Origin: CAYVUM01 sp964619055
Lineage (GTDB): Bacteria > Pseudomonadota > Alphaproteobacteria > Rhodospirillales > Defluviicoccaceae
NCBI GenBank assembly: GCA_964619055.1
Contig: CAZUDB010000043.1
Span: 1 to 31,611 of the forward strand
Direction of reading: 5' to 3'
DNA: 31,611 nt
The notes below the pieces were generated by a model that saw only the letters and a list, made by a program, of their open reading frames with translations, had not been told where the DNA came from and did no database searches. The position numbers and the translations under genes are program-made. Below are positions 1 through 7,725 of the stretch, in pieces. Each line of letters starts with the position of its first letter. Position 1 is the first letter of the stretch.

Positions 1-69
1 GATGAGCGCCGCATGATCACAGCCGTGAATCTGCACGGAGTTTGAGTCAGAGCCCCTTTTGAACGCCGA

Positions 70-99
70 TTGACAACACAACCGCGCAGCGGGTCTTAT
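70..99 (+). promoter_or_regulatory. Candidate sigma-70 type promoter
   Basis: A perfect -35 hexamer TTGACA lies at 70-75. An 18-bp spacer leads to TCTTAT at 94-99, which matches the -10 consensus at four of six positions. A palindrome at 125-142 lies about 20 bp beyond the predicted start. The only coding trace downstream is a decayed sulfatase-like fragment, so the promoter may be a relic. Seen by pattern only. Confidence 0.35.
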
Positions 100-124
100 G
101 AGAGTGATGGTCCTGGCCAGCGGC

Positions 125-142
125 TCTGAACAAACGTTCAGA
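125..142. promoter_or_regulatory. Perfect inverted repeat, TetR-type operator candidate
   Basis: The arms TCTGAAC and GTTCAGA (7 bp each) flank a 4-bp AAAC spacer with no mismatch. Size and symmetry fit a TetR-family operator, and it sits just after the candidate promoter at 70-99. No TetR gene is visible in the window, so the assignment to a regulator family is inference. Confidence 0.35.
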
Positions 143-274
143 TGCATAAAATGACCGGCGCTGTGGGATGTGGAGGCTCGATACTTGGTGCTGCTGCCCG
201 GTGGAGGTGAAATCCGCCCTTCCGTCGGTCTTGAATCGGGAGTATTGGGGCGGCGGCCGGTCTTCGGGCGCTTC

Positions 275-531
275 ATGGGCGCGCCTAGCTTTCAGGCCAT
301 GTCAACTGGCACCGCCATCAAACGCCGCTTGTTCGATCAATATGGTGCTCGGCTGCCTGTCAGCCCGTTCGGTCGTATCGGAAAAGGGGTTGCACGGAAC
401 CTTTCGGCCGGGAACGTTGATTGCTTGCGCGGACGCGCGTCATCGTGGAGGCCAGCGAGGAGATGACCGTCAATGGCGTGAGGATGATTTTTCAGAATAC
501 GCCGAGCGTCTTCGCGGCCCTACGAAACTGA
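275..531 (+). pseudogene. Remnant of an alkyl/aryl-sulfatase (MBL-fold, SdsA-like)
   Basis: Three reading frames, read in succession, give pieces resembling one stretch of the metallo-beta-lactamase-fold alkyl sulfatases. At 293-418 the frame gives a run with IKRRLFDQYG and LPVSPFGRIGKG, like the family segment with RR...QYG..LP.GP.G.. followed by GLG. At 414-428 a second frame gives GTLIA. At 439-516 a third frame gives VIVEASEEMTVNGVRMIFQN followed by TP, the segment that in intact enzymes precedes the TPGTEAPAEM motif. After TP the match stops and the frame closes at 529-531. The upstream metal-binding HxHxDH region and the whole C-terminal half are absent. This is a frameshifted, truncated fragment, not a working gene. 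The family match is from memory of the motif pattern. The flanking bases (1-274 and 532-705) show no gene I can support. Confidence 0.6.
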
Positions 532-705
532 CCCCAAGAGGTCGCCTGACGCCCGGACCCAAGACTGGGTGAAAGCCCCCGAAGATAGAAAACTCCAATC
601 CGCGATGGATCAAGGATCCGAGGAGAAAGGTCATTGGTTGCGCCGATCAGGCGAATAAATTTGTGGATTATTCCTTTGGTCTAAGGTCCCTATCGAGCCA
701 CACGG

Positions 706-1437
706 TTATTCTCTGCCGGTGCGGTACTCCACGAAGAAGGCCTTACCCTCTTTTTTGTTGCCATTGGCATTCCAGTAAAAGCCCTCACGGCTTGGCCAGT
801 AATGCACAGGCCAGAACGGCGTCGATTGTGAGCACGCCGGCTTCTTCGGTGGATTAGTTCGCGTGCCCCCCTGCTTCGCCCAATGCACGTCCCATGCGGC
901 CCAAGCCGTGCGCTTATGGAAGGAGCCGTCGACCCACTGCAAACGATTGAACTGGCACCAGTATCGAAGGCCGATCCACGTTAAACCATCGGGTCTGAAG
1001 GTTTGGAGGAGCCAGTTGTGCAGCGCTGGGCTGCGAACGACGGCCAATCGGCCGTTCACCCCCTTGTAGATGCGCTGGCGCGCCTTGGTCTCCGCACGTG
1101 TCCAACCGATTTCCCGAACGTCGCCACGGATGCTGTCGCCAGGCATGGCCGGGATCATCTCATAGTAGCTCTTTGTGCCGGAAAAATAGACCTTGGTGTC
1201 GTAAACCGGCTCGCCGGCAGCCTTTGCTCCGCCTGCCGACGCGGCAATGAGGAAAACGACCGAAACGAACAACCGAAGCGGCAAGGCCGAGCCGGTGCGG
1301 GGGACCGAGCGGTTGGCCCCATCCCGTTCCCATTGCTCGTGACCAGACGTTGATGCCCAATCTGCGAAGGAGTATGCCCGCAGCGCGTCGCCAAGGTTGG
1401 TTCGGATTTTACCTATGCGCGTGTTCGTTGCCGCCAT
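706..1437 (-). CDS. Exported C-type-lectin-like domain protein
   Basis: This 243-residue protein probably has a C-type-lectin-like fold in its C-terminal half. Visible landmarks are a WIGL-like WIGLRYW stretch, a WVDGS segment shortly after, several spaced tryptophans, and a terminal WNANG...FFVEYRTG that resembles the WND...FIVE end of bacterial lectin-like domains. Residues about 51-75 are a hydrophobic stretch ending AKAAGEP, like a signal peptide or a membrane anchor. The ATG at 1437 has a purine-rich GAGGATGAGGG just upstream, which gives a 50-residue cytoplasmic tail before the hydrophobic segment. A TTG at 1284 would give a normal signal peptide but has no Shine-Dalgarno. It lies 90 bp downstream of prsT on the same strand and may be co-transcribed with it. 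Binding partner unknown; a glycan or surface protein is only a guess. Confidence 0.6.
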   Translation of the reverse strand: MAATNTRIGKIRTNLGDALRAYSFADWASTSGHEQWERDGANRSVPRTGSALPLRLFVSVVFLIAASAGGAKAAGEPVYDTKVYFSGTKSYYEMIPAMPGDSIRGDVREIGWTRAETKARQRIYKGVNGRLAVVRSPALHNWLLQTFRPDGLTWIGLRYWCQFNRLQWVDGSFHKRTAWAAWDVHWAKQGGTRTNPPKKPACSQSTPFWPVHYWPSREGFYWNANGNKKEGKAFFVEYRTGRE

Positions 1438-1527
1438 CCGTCGACCCTCATCCTCTCAGGGTGGAGCAGCAAAGCTGATCGATTGCTCCGTCGCGGGTCG
1501 CCACGCCGTCCACTGCCCGATGGTGAC

Positions 1528-4350
1528 CTAGTTGGATTTCGACCGGAGATCATCAAGCAGCTGCTCCGCCGCATCGCGCCCGACGAAATCGGTCTCGGTC
1601 TCCAGTACTTCCTCCAAGATCGACTTTGCCTCTTTGGTGCTGCCCGCGTGCACAAGAGCTTGCGCATAATGGAAGCGAATCTCCGCATTTTCGGGCTCAA
1701 GGCGGGCGGCCTCGCTTAGGTAGGACAGGGCACGCTCATGCTCGCCGAGGGCCATGGCAACCAGCCCTGCTGTATCCATGATGCGTGGATCATCGGGGGC
1801 GAGTTGTAGCGCCCGATCTGCGTGCGCTTGTGCGTCTTTCGCCTTACCGGTCCGCCAGAGCAGCCAAGCCAAGTTGTTGCGGGCGACGACATTGTCGGGC
1901 GACTTCTCGACGACTGCTTGGTACTGCTGAGCCGCGTCTTCATAGGCGCCGTCCACAAGCTGATAATTGCCGAGCAAGAAACGGGCGCTGGCGTCATCGG
2001 GGTGGGTTTCTAGCCACGCCTTGAGCGTCTCCGTGCTTGCTGCCGAATCGCCGTTCCGACGTTGCGCCTCGGCCAGTTTTATGGTCAGGCCCGTCGTCGG
2101 TACTTGCTCGACGGCTCGGGAGAACAGCGCGACGGCATCCGCCATGCGGTCTTCGCGCACTGCAATCGTGGCCTCCAATTCATCCAGCGCGGCATTTTCC
2201 GGCGTGATCTCCCGAACCTCCGCAACGATGACTTTGGCGCGGTCCAAATCACCTTCCTGGGCCATCAAGGCAGCAAGCTGAGTCTGGGCTACTGTGTTGG
2301 AGGCGTCCAGTTCAACGGTTTTCTCCAGTGCGGTTCTGAAGCCCGGCGCGTCACCGCTGGAGCGGTACCCCTGAGCAAGCAGGAAGTGGGCGTGCGCCGA
2401 CTCCGGTTGGGCTGTCGCCAACTCCTCGAAGATTTCCAGGGCGGATACAGCGTCGCCTTGAGCCAGGTGCAGACGGCCAACCAATTCAAGAACCGCAGGA
2501 TTGGACGGCGCTTCCGCCCGCAGGCGTTCGCTGATCTCAAGGGCCTCATCCGTTTCGCCCTTTTGCGCCAACACTTGGGCAAGCAATAGACGTGCCGCCG
2601 GCTCCGGATTTTCGAGCGCGACCAACTCGCGCAGCCGACCCTCCGCCAGGTCGCGCTCACCGGCCCGAACTTCCATTTGTGCGAGGCGAAGCATTAATCG
2701 TGGTGCGTTGTTGGTCGCTTCTAGACCAGACCGTAGGGTCTCCATCGCCAGCTCGTTGTTGCCGGCACCGGCCTCAATGGCGGCAAGGTTGATGATGGCA
2801 TCCTGCGCATCGGGTTTGCGCTCCAGCGCTCTGTTAAAACTTTCGCGGGCAGCGTCTACGTCGCCGAGCCCGGCCTGGGCGATGCCGGCCAAGGTGTCCC
2901 CGATGGAGCTTTCGGGATGGTTGACCTGCAGCTTACCCGCCACTTCAATGGCCTTGTCAAACTGGCGGGCGCGCAAGTGGGTTAGGGCTAAGCCGAGCAG
3001 GGCACGATCCAGATTGGGATCGGCTTCAACGGCCTGCTCCAGGTCCTCGATACCGGCCTCCGTGTCGCCCAGTCCCAGTTTGATCGCTCCAAGCTGGGCC
3101 CGGACCGAGGGGCTGGAAGGATCGGCCTCGGCGGCTTTTTCCAGAAAGCGGCGTCCGCCCTCCAAGTCGCCGCTGCGCACAGCGGCAGCGCCCACGAGCG
3201 CGAGCAGGGCGGGGTCGTCAGTCGATTTGTCGCCCAGCGGCTCCAAGGCGCGATAGGCTTTCTCGGCCTCATCCAGGCGAAGGTATGTGGCACCCAGCAT
3301 ACGCCGCGCGGCCTCATGGCCGGGCAGCGCCACAACCACAGTTTCGAGCTGACTTGCCGCTTGCTCGAAATTGCCGAGCGCGAAATTGGCGCCGCCACCG
3401 ACAAGGTTGCTTTGCACGTGGTTCGGGGCCACGCCGAGAACCGTATCGGCCCGCAGTTTTGCCGTTTCAAAGTCACTTAGCTGATAGGCGGCAAGCGCAC
3501 GCAGATAGTTCGCGCGCGGATTGCGCGGGCTGGCTTTGATGACGGCTTCCAGGTCATCGATGGCCTCTTCGGGCTTGCCTTGAGCGATCACCGCGTGTGA
3601 GAGCGACAAGGTTAGCAGCGGGTTGTCTGGATTGCTTTCGACCACGGATCGATAAGCCGTTTCGGCCTCGGCAAACTCGCCGTTGAGAAAATGCACATCA
3701 CCCTGAAACGTGCGAGCATCCCGATTATCCGGCGCTGCGGCCCGCGCCTGCTCGCCGTAGGATTTCGCCTGATCGAAGTCGCGCTCGAGGAGCGCGATGC
3801 GTCCAAGGCCCACAAGCGCGTCGGACTGGTTCGGGTCGATGGCGAGCGCTTGTTCAAACGCTTTGGTAGCCTCCTCAATCTTGCGCATGCCGAGATAAGC
3901 AGCCGCTTGGGCCGAGGTGACGCGGGCGCGCAGCAAGGGAGGATCCGTTTCGGTGACGGTGAATTCATCCAGAACCCGTTGGTTCTGACCTTGGACCATC
4001 CAAGACCGGGAGAGTGGCCGAACCAGATCGGCTTGATCAGCGCCAAGGTCGAGAGCGCGCTGAAGCTCTTTCTCCGCGGACAACGGATCACCAAGATCCA
4101 TATACATCTCGCCCAACGCCAGCCGTGCTTGTGCATTCTCCGGTTCGATCTTCACCGCGTTTCGCAGCTCGATGAGGCCCGCGCGGAACTGTCCCTCAGC
4201 CCGGTGCTGTGCTGCCTTTTGGAGGTACTGGTCCGCCGTAAGATCGCCGGACTCATCACAAGCCGTCAGGCCTAAAAGAGAAATGGTTAGAGCAGCCATG
4301 AAGACCGCGGCAACCGGCTTCGGCAACGCGAGGACCAACGAGCGGGTCAT
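1528..4350 (-). CDS. prsT: PEP-CTERM/exosortase system TPR-repeat lipoprotein PrsT
   Basis: This 940-residue lipoprotein is almost entirely tetratricopeptide repeats. A signal peptide ends in the lipobox LTAC with Cys31 as the lipidated residue, followed by DE. From about residue 40 to the end there are some twenty or more TPR units with the typical A..LG....A...F..AL..DP pattern, the last ones being the most regular. Size, lipobox and repeat content fit the TPR lipoprotein that accompanies exosortase (XrtA)-type PEP-CTERM loci and is usually found beside PrsK/PrsR. It presumably acts as a periplasmic or outer-membrane scaffold for exopolysaccharide assembly or protein sorting; the exact role is not established. 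The ATG at 4350 has TGAGGT about 8 bp upstream. Unusually, its partners prsK/prsR lie about 23 kb away at the other end of the window. A lectin-like protein gene follows it on the same strand. Confidence 0.85.
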   Translation of the reverse strand: MTRSLVLALPKPVAAVFMAALTISLLGLTACDESGDLTADQYLQKAAQHRAEGQFRAGLIELRNAVKIEPENAQARLALGEMYMDLGDPLSAEKELQRALDLGADQADLVRPLSRSWMVQGQNQRVLDEFTVTETDPPLLRARVTSAQAAAYLGMRKIEEATKAFEQALAIDPNQSDALVGLGRIALLERDFDQAKSYGEQARAAAPDNRDARTFQGDVHFLNGEFAEAETAYRSVVESNPDNPLLTLSLSHAVIAQGKPEEAIDDLEAVIKASPRNPRANYLRALAAYQLSDFETAKLRADTVLGVAPNHVQSNLVGGGANFALGNFEQAASQLETVVVALPGHEAARRMLGATYLRLDEAEKAYRALEPLGDKSTDDPALLALVGAAAVRSGDLEGGRRFLEKAAEADPSSPSVRAQLGAIKLGLGDTEAGIEDLEQAVEADPNLDRALLGLALTHLRARQFDKAIEVAGKLQVNHPESSIGDTLAGIAQAGLGDVDAARESFNRALERKPDAQDAIINLAAIEAGAGNNELAMETLRSGLEATNNAPRLMLRLAQMEVRAGERDLAEGRLRELVALENPEPAARLLLAQVLAQKGETDEALEISERLRAEAPSNPAVLELVGRLHLAQGDAVSALEIFEELATAQPESAHAHFLLAQGYRSSGDAPGFRTALEKTVELDASNTVAQTQLAALMAQEGDLDRAKVIVAEVREITPENAALDELEATIAVREDRMADAVALFSRAVEQVPTTGLTIKLAEAQRRNGDSAASTETLKAWLETHPDDASARFLLGNYQLVDGAYEDAAQQYQAVVEKSPDNVVARNNLAWLLWRTGKAKDAQAHADRALQLAPDDPRIMDTAGLVAMALGEHERALSYLSEAARLEPENAEIRFHYAQALVHAGSTKEAKSILEEVLETETDFVGRDAAEQLLDDLRSKSN

Positions 4351-4610
4351 GAAGCAACCTCATTGGGTTTGCGATCGAAGGAATGGAGGCGCCGTTTTTC
4401 GCTTAGGGCCGACCCCAATATGCGAACCGCCGAACGCACAACCGAAAAAATGCGCGCGGATGTACAAACCAAGTACGCAGCGGCGACCATCAGGTATCGA
4501 TATACAACGTTGCGTCCGGTCACGCTACCCTTCACGCGTTATGGGTTGCGCTCGCTGAGCGTGAACGGCGTTGCTGCGAGCGCGAAGACAGATAGTGTGA
4601 GGGCGATGTC
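4351..4610. other. Divergent intergenic region between prsT and the binding-protein gene
   Basis: These 260 bp must hold both leftward and rightward promoters. I scanned both strands for the sigma-54 pattern (GG, ten bases, GC) and found only a weak leftward hit near 4431-4446 (GGGTCGGCCCTAAGCG on the minus strand), not convincing. No operator palindrome was found. Confidence 0.4.
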
Positions 4611-5963
4611 TTGCGAAATTGTTATGGCACTGGTGCGGCGGCGTGCGTTTGGCGTGCGACTCTGTTTTTGGGCATTGCTCTTACTGCCGCGCCTGCTCTT
4701 CCCTTCGTGAAGCAGGTTGGAGCGGCAGAGCAGTTTTTGCCTGTCTTGATGTATCGCAGCGGCCCGGCGGCGCCTGGTGGCTCCGGCCTAGCCGGCGGTT
4801 ATATGGACTACCTCACCCTTATCAACAAGCGTGATGGAGGCGTCGGCGGTGTCCGGTTAACGTGGGAACGGTGCGAAACCGCCTTTCAGGTCGAGCGCGG
4901 CCTTCGCTGCTACCAGCGCATGAAGGCGCGGGGTGGCATCCTCCATCCCGTCAGCCAGTCCTTGGCCGACCATCTGCTGGCGCGCACCACGATCGACCGC
5001 ATTCCCATCATCACGCTCGGCTATGGTCGTGCGATCACCGGAGATGGCCGGAAATTCCCGTGGGTTTTCCCGCTTTACGGAACCTCCTGGAGCAACACGT
5101 CGACCGCACTCAGCTTCATTGCCCAACGTCAGGACAGCTCGGCATCCTTGCGCGGGTTGTCGATCGTTGATCTTTCCGTGGAAAGCCCGGCAGGCGCTGA
5201 GGTGCTGGCGTTGTTAGATCGGCGGGCTCGGCATGACGGGTTTCGCTTGCACCACATTGCCCTCAGAAGACCGGGCCTCGATCAAGCTCGCCCGTGGCGC
5301 GAGATAGCCCAGCACATCAAGCCGGACTATGTGCTGCTGCGCAGTTGGGGTGTGATGACATCCGTAGCCTTGCGCGAGGCAGCGCGGGTCGGATTTGACC
5401 GTCGCCGCATCGTCGGTGGCTGGTGGGCTGGCTCGGAGGAGGATGTCATTCCGGCCGGCCGGGCGGCCAAGGGCTACGTTGCAGCGGCCTTCCATCCGTC
5501 CGGGCGAGAATTGGCCGTTATCGCCGAAATCCTTCGCCACGTTTACGGTGGCTTAGCTGGCAACATCTCGCCACAACGCGTCGGGTCCACCTACTACAAC
5601 CGCGGTGTCATTGCCGCGATCGTGACCGTTGAGGCCATTCGAACTGCTCAGGCCCAATTCGGTCAGCGTGTCTTGAACGGCGATGAGTTACGCTGGGGGA
5701 TCGAAAACCTAGACCTGACGACCGGCCGGCTGCGCGAACTCGGTGCTGAAGAATTGATGCCGCCCCTATCCGTATCATGCACGGATCATGAGGGTGGGTC
5801 TCAAGTCCGGTATCGGCGGTGGGATGGGGAGCGGTGGATTGACACCTCGGGGTGGTTTCAGCCCGATCGATCAGGACGGGCGACCGTGATCCAGGATACC
5901 GTGGATGATTTGCCAAACGTGGGAGGCAGTCGAGTCGGACGCGGCTCGATTGCACGCTGTTGA
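4611..5963 (+). CDS. Orphan ABC-transporter substrate-binding protein (branched-chain amino acid/aromatic type)
   Basis: This 450-residue periplasmic binding protein belongs to the HAAT (LivJ-like, Peripla_BP_6) group. The N-terminus carries a signal peptide with a hydrophobic core ending GAAEQF. The C-terminal third has the typical YYNRGV...VEAIRTA..FG...LNGDELRWG.E pattern, then PPLSVSCTDHEGG and a W-rich WDGERWIDTSGW segment. This C-terminal style occurs in family members linked to transport of aromatic acids, amides or branched-chain amino acids. The start is a TTG at 4611 with GAGGG about 9 bp upstream; no in-frame ATG precedes the signal peptide. No permease or ATPase gene adjoins it, so it either serves a transporter encoded elsewhere or has a sensing role. 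Ligand not predictable. Confidence 0.8.
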   Translation: MRNCYGTGAAACVWRATLFLGIALTAAPALPFVKQVGAAEQFLPVLMYRSGPAAPGGSGLAGGYMDYLTLINKRDGGVGGVRLTWERCETAFQVERGLRCYQRMKARGGILHPVSQSLADHLLARTTIDRIPIITLGYGRAITGDGRKFPWVFPLYGTSWSNTSTALSFIAQRQDSSASLRGLSIVDLSVESPAGAEVLALLDRRARHDGFRLHHIALRRPGLDQARPWREIAQHIKPDYVLLRSWGVMTSVALREAARVGFDRRRIVGGWWAGSEEDVIPAGRAAKGYVAAAFHPSGRELAVIAEILRHVYGGLAGNISPQRVGSTYYNRGVIAAIVTVEAIRTAQAQFGQRVLNGDELRWGIENLDLTTGRLRELGAEELMPPLSVSCTDHEGGSQVRYRRWDGERWIDTSGWFQPDRSGRATVIQDTVDDLPNVGGSRVGRGSIARC

Positions 5964-6104
5964 AGCGCGTGATCCGGGTCGTTCCGATGGCCTGCTTTAG
6001 GTGCGGGCCGGCCCTGTCATGGGTCTGACCAACACATAAACTGAAGTAACTCTTATTTGCTCGCCAAATGTCATTCTGACATAAAATCGCCATATTCCGA
6101 CGCA

Positions 6105-6222
6105 CATATGGGGACCGTTACAGGCCTCCTACGAGACCCGACCGGGAAAACCCCGTTCCCGGTCACCCCGATCGGCAATAGCCTGTTAAGGCGACTGGCC
6201 ACCCCGCCAGTCGCCTTTTTTT
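6105..6222 (+). ncRNA. Candidate structured small RNA (or structured 3' UTR)
   Basis: The 287-bp gap between two genes ends in a very strong terminator. Just before it lies a second perfect hairpin: GACCGGGAA (6140-6148) pairs with TTCCCGGTC (6156-6164) across a 7-nt loop. An outer pairing CAGGC (6121-6125) with GCCTG (6181-6185) can enclose that hairpin. Exposed in between is GGCCTCCTACG, with a CCTCCT that could pair with Shine-Dalgarno sequences, as in several alphaproteobacterial sRNAs. AT-rich stretches around 6057-6096 could supply a promoter, but no clear -35/-10 pair stands out. The alternative is a long structured 3' end of the binding-protein mRNA, whose stop lies about 140 bp upstream. 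The 5' end is approximate. No known RNA family was recognised. Confidence 0.45.
6188..6222 (+). terminator. Strong intrinsic terminator
   Basis: A perfect 12-bp stem, AAGGCGACTGGC (6188-6199) with GCCAGTCGCCTT (6206-6217), has a 6-nt loop and runs into seven T (6216-6222). The T-run is on the plus strand, so it ends rightward transcription from the candidate small RNA or the binding-protein gene. The hairpin also lies 28 bp past the stop of the leftward acetyltransferase gene but lacks a U-tract in that direction. Confidence 0.9.
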
Positions 6223-6249
6223 CTTGATGCACTCCGTTTAGGGCGCCGG

Positions 6250-6741
6250 TCAGGACTCCCCGACATCACCCTCTGCCGCAAGCGCCATAAAGCGATCATG
6301 CGTGATCGCGTGTGCAACGATGGGTTCCGCACTGGCGCCGAGGGCCCGGTAGATCCGCTGGGCGGTTTCATTCCAGTCTTTCGTTGCAAACCAAAGGAAA
6401 GTTCTCCCCTCCCGGTTTGCTGTGGCTGCAACGGCAGCCACTAGCGCGCGGCCAAGCCCGCGGCCACGGGCTCGTTCAAGCACGAACAAGTCTGCCAAAT
6501 AGAACCCCCGGGCTGCCCACCCGGTCTCGTAACACGGATGAAACAGGGCATAACCGGAGGGTTCGCCCTTCCACTCGGCCAAGAGCACACGAAATTCAGG
6601 ATTGAACCTGAAGCCATCGCGGTAAATCGTTTCATTGCTAAAGTGCTCAACGGGATCGCCTTGGTGGATGTTCAACTGGCGTCCGAGCGCCGCAATGATG
6701 GGCACATCGTCAACGCTTGCCGGTCGGACCAGGATCGTCAC
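6250..6741 (-). CDS. GNAT-family N-acetyltransferase
   Basis: This 163-residue protein transfers an acetyl group from acetyl-CoA to an amine. It covers a full GNAT fold: an N-terminal MTILVRPASVDDV strand-helix start, a central YLADLFVLERARGRGLG segment whose RGRGLG (residues 92-97) is the acetyl-CoA pyrophosphate-binding loop, and a later WNETAQRIYRALGA that is typical of motif B. The overall arrangement resembles diamine (spermidine/spermine)-type acetyltransferases, but the substrate cannot be fixed from sequence. It starts 8 bp after the end of ubiA on the same strand, so the two are very probably one transcript. Confidence 0.85.
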   Translation of the reverse strand: MTILVRPASVDDVPIIAALGRQLNIHQGDPVEHFSNETIYRDGFRFNPEFRVLLAEWKGEPSGYALFHPCYETGWAARGFYLADLFVLERARGRGLGRALVAAVAATANREGRTFLWFATKDWNETAQRIYRALGASAEPIVAHAITHDRFMALAAEGDVGES

Positions 6742-6749
6742 GGCCCGAA

Positions 6750-7670
6750 TCAGCCCACGACCTGTCCGGCCACCAAAGCCGCAAAGATAATCAAACCCAC
6801 GTCGCGGTTGGACTTGAACACCGCAAGGCAGCGGCGTGGATCGTCCAGATTAACGGTCTTGAGCTGCCATGCGAAGTGCAAGGCTGCCAGTGCCAAGCCA
6901 GTCCAGAACGGCCAGCCGATACCGACCATGGCTCCCGCAAGCCCTAGCAGGGCGATGCTGACCGCGTAGAACATCACCAGCCACGATTTCGTTTTGTCGC
7001 CGAGCCGAAGAGCCGTTGACTTAACGCCGATGAGGGCGTCGTCGTCCTTATCCTGGTGAGCATAAATCGTGTCATAGCCGAGGGTCCAGGCGATGCCGGC
7101 TCCGTAGAGCATCAAGGCCGGCCACGCCAACGCGCCATGGACCGCCGTCCAGCCCAAAAGCGCCCCGTAATTGAACGTTAGTCCCAACCAAGCTTGCGGC
7201 CACCAGGTGATCCGTTTCATGAACGGATAGGCTGCCACCAGAGTGAGCGACGCGATGCCAAGCAGGATGGTCGTGCCATTGAACTGGAGTAAGATGACAA
7301 GGCCGACAAGGCTGAGTGCCAGGAGCCACACCGTTGCCTGGCGCACGCTAACCTGCCCACTCGGAATGGGGCGGGTTGCCGTGCGGGCAACGGCGGCATC
7401 GAACCGTCGGTCGACGATATCGTTAAGGGTACAGCCCGCACCGCGCATGACAATAGCACCTGCCAGAAAAAGCAGTAGCATCAACCCGCTCGGCCAGTTG
7501 GGCGTGGCTAGGGCCGTGCTCCACCAACAGGGCAGCAGCAGCAACCACCAGCCAATGGGGCGATCGAACCGGGCCAGGCGCAGGTACGGTCGGCCGAAAT
7601 CGGGTGCCAGCCGATCAAGCCAACCGTCTGCTGCGATGTCACTGGGGTCGGAGGTCGGTGGCGGGGTCAT
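6750..7670 (-). CDS. ubiA: 4-hydroxybenzoate polyprenyltransferase UbiA
   Basis: An integral membrane prenyltransferase of ubiquinone synthesis that attaches the polyprenyl chain to 4-hydroxybenzoate. Both Mg-diphosphate-binding aspartate motifs are present: NDIVDRRFD (NDxxDxxxD) after GAGCTL, and YDTIYAHQDKDDD (DxxYAxxDxxDD) later. The substrate-side phrase RTATRPIPSG and a run of hydrophobic helices fit the family. From the ATG at 7670 the protein is 306 residues, the usual size. A longer reading from 7754 would overlap the divergent rsmE start and adds a sequence unlike the family, so I prefer 7670. The Shine-Dalgarno before 7670 is weak. It is divergent from rsmE with about 55 bp between and is followed closely by a GNAT gene. 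Confidence 0.95.
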   Translation of the reverse strand: MTPPPTSDPSDIAADGWLDRLAPDFGRPYLRLARFDRPIGWWLLLLPCWWSTALATPNWPSGLMLLLFLAGAIVMRGAGCTLNDIVDRRFDAAVARTATRPIPSGQVSVRQATVWLLALSLVGLVILLQFNGTTILLGIASLTLVAAYPFMKRITWWPQAWLGLTFNYGALLGWTAVHGALAWPALMLYGAGIAWTLGYDTIYAHQDKDDDALIGVKSTALRLGDKTKSWLVMFYAVSIALLGLAGAMVGIGWPFWTGLALAALHFAWQLKTVNLDDPRRCLAVFKSNRDVGLIIFAALVAGQVVG

Positions 7671-7725
7671 GGATCGTTCAAGACCGTCTTGGGACCATCG
7701 GAGCAAACAAGGATAACGGATCGGC

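Noticed and set aside
1..45. Possible C-terminal end of a gene entering from the left (plus strand, stop at 43-45)
   Set aside because: Only 14 residues are visible and nothing identifies a family.
168..572. 134-residue open frame on the plus strand
   Set aside because: The sequence is not protein-like as a whole; only a GTLIA piece fits the sulfatase remnant, which uses three frames.
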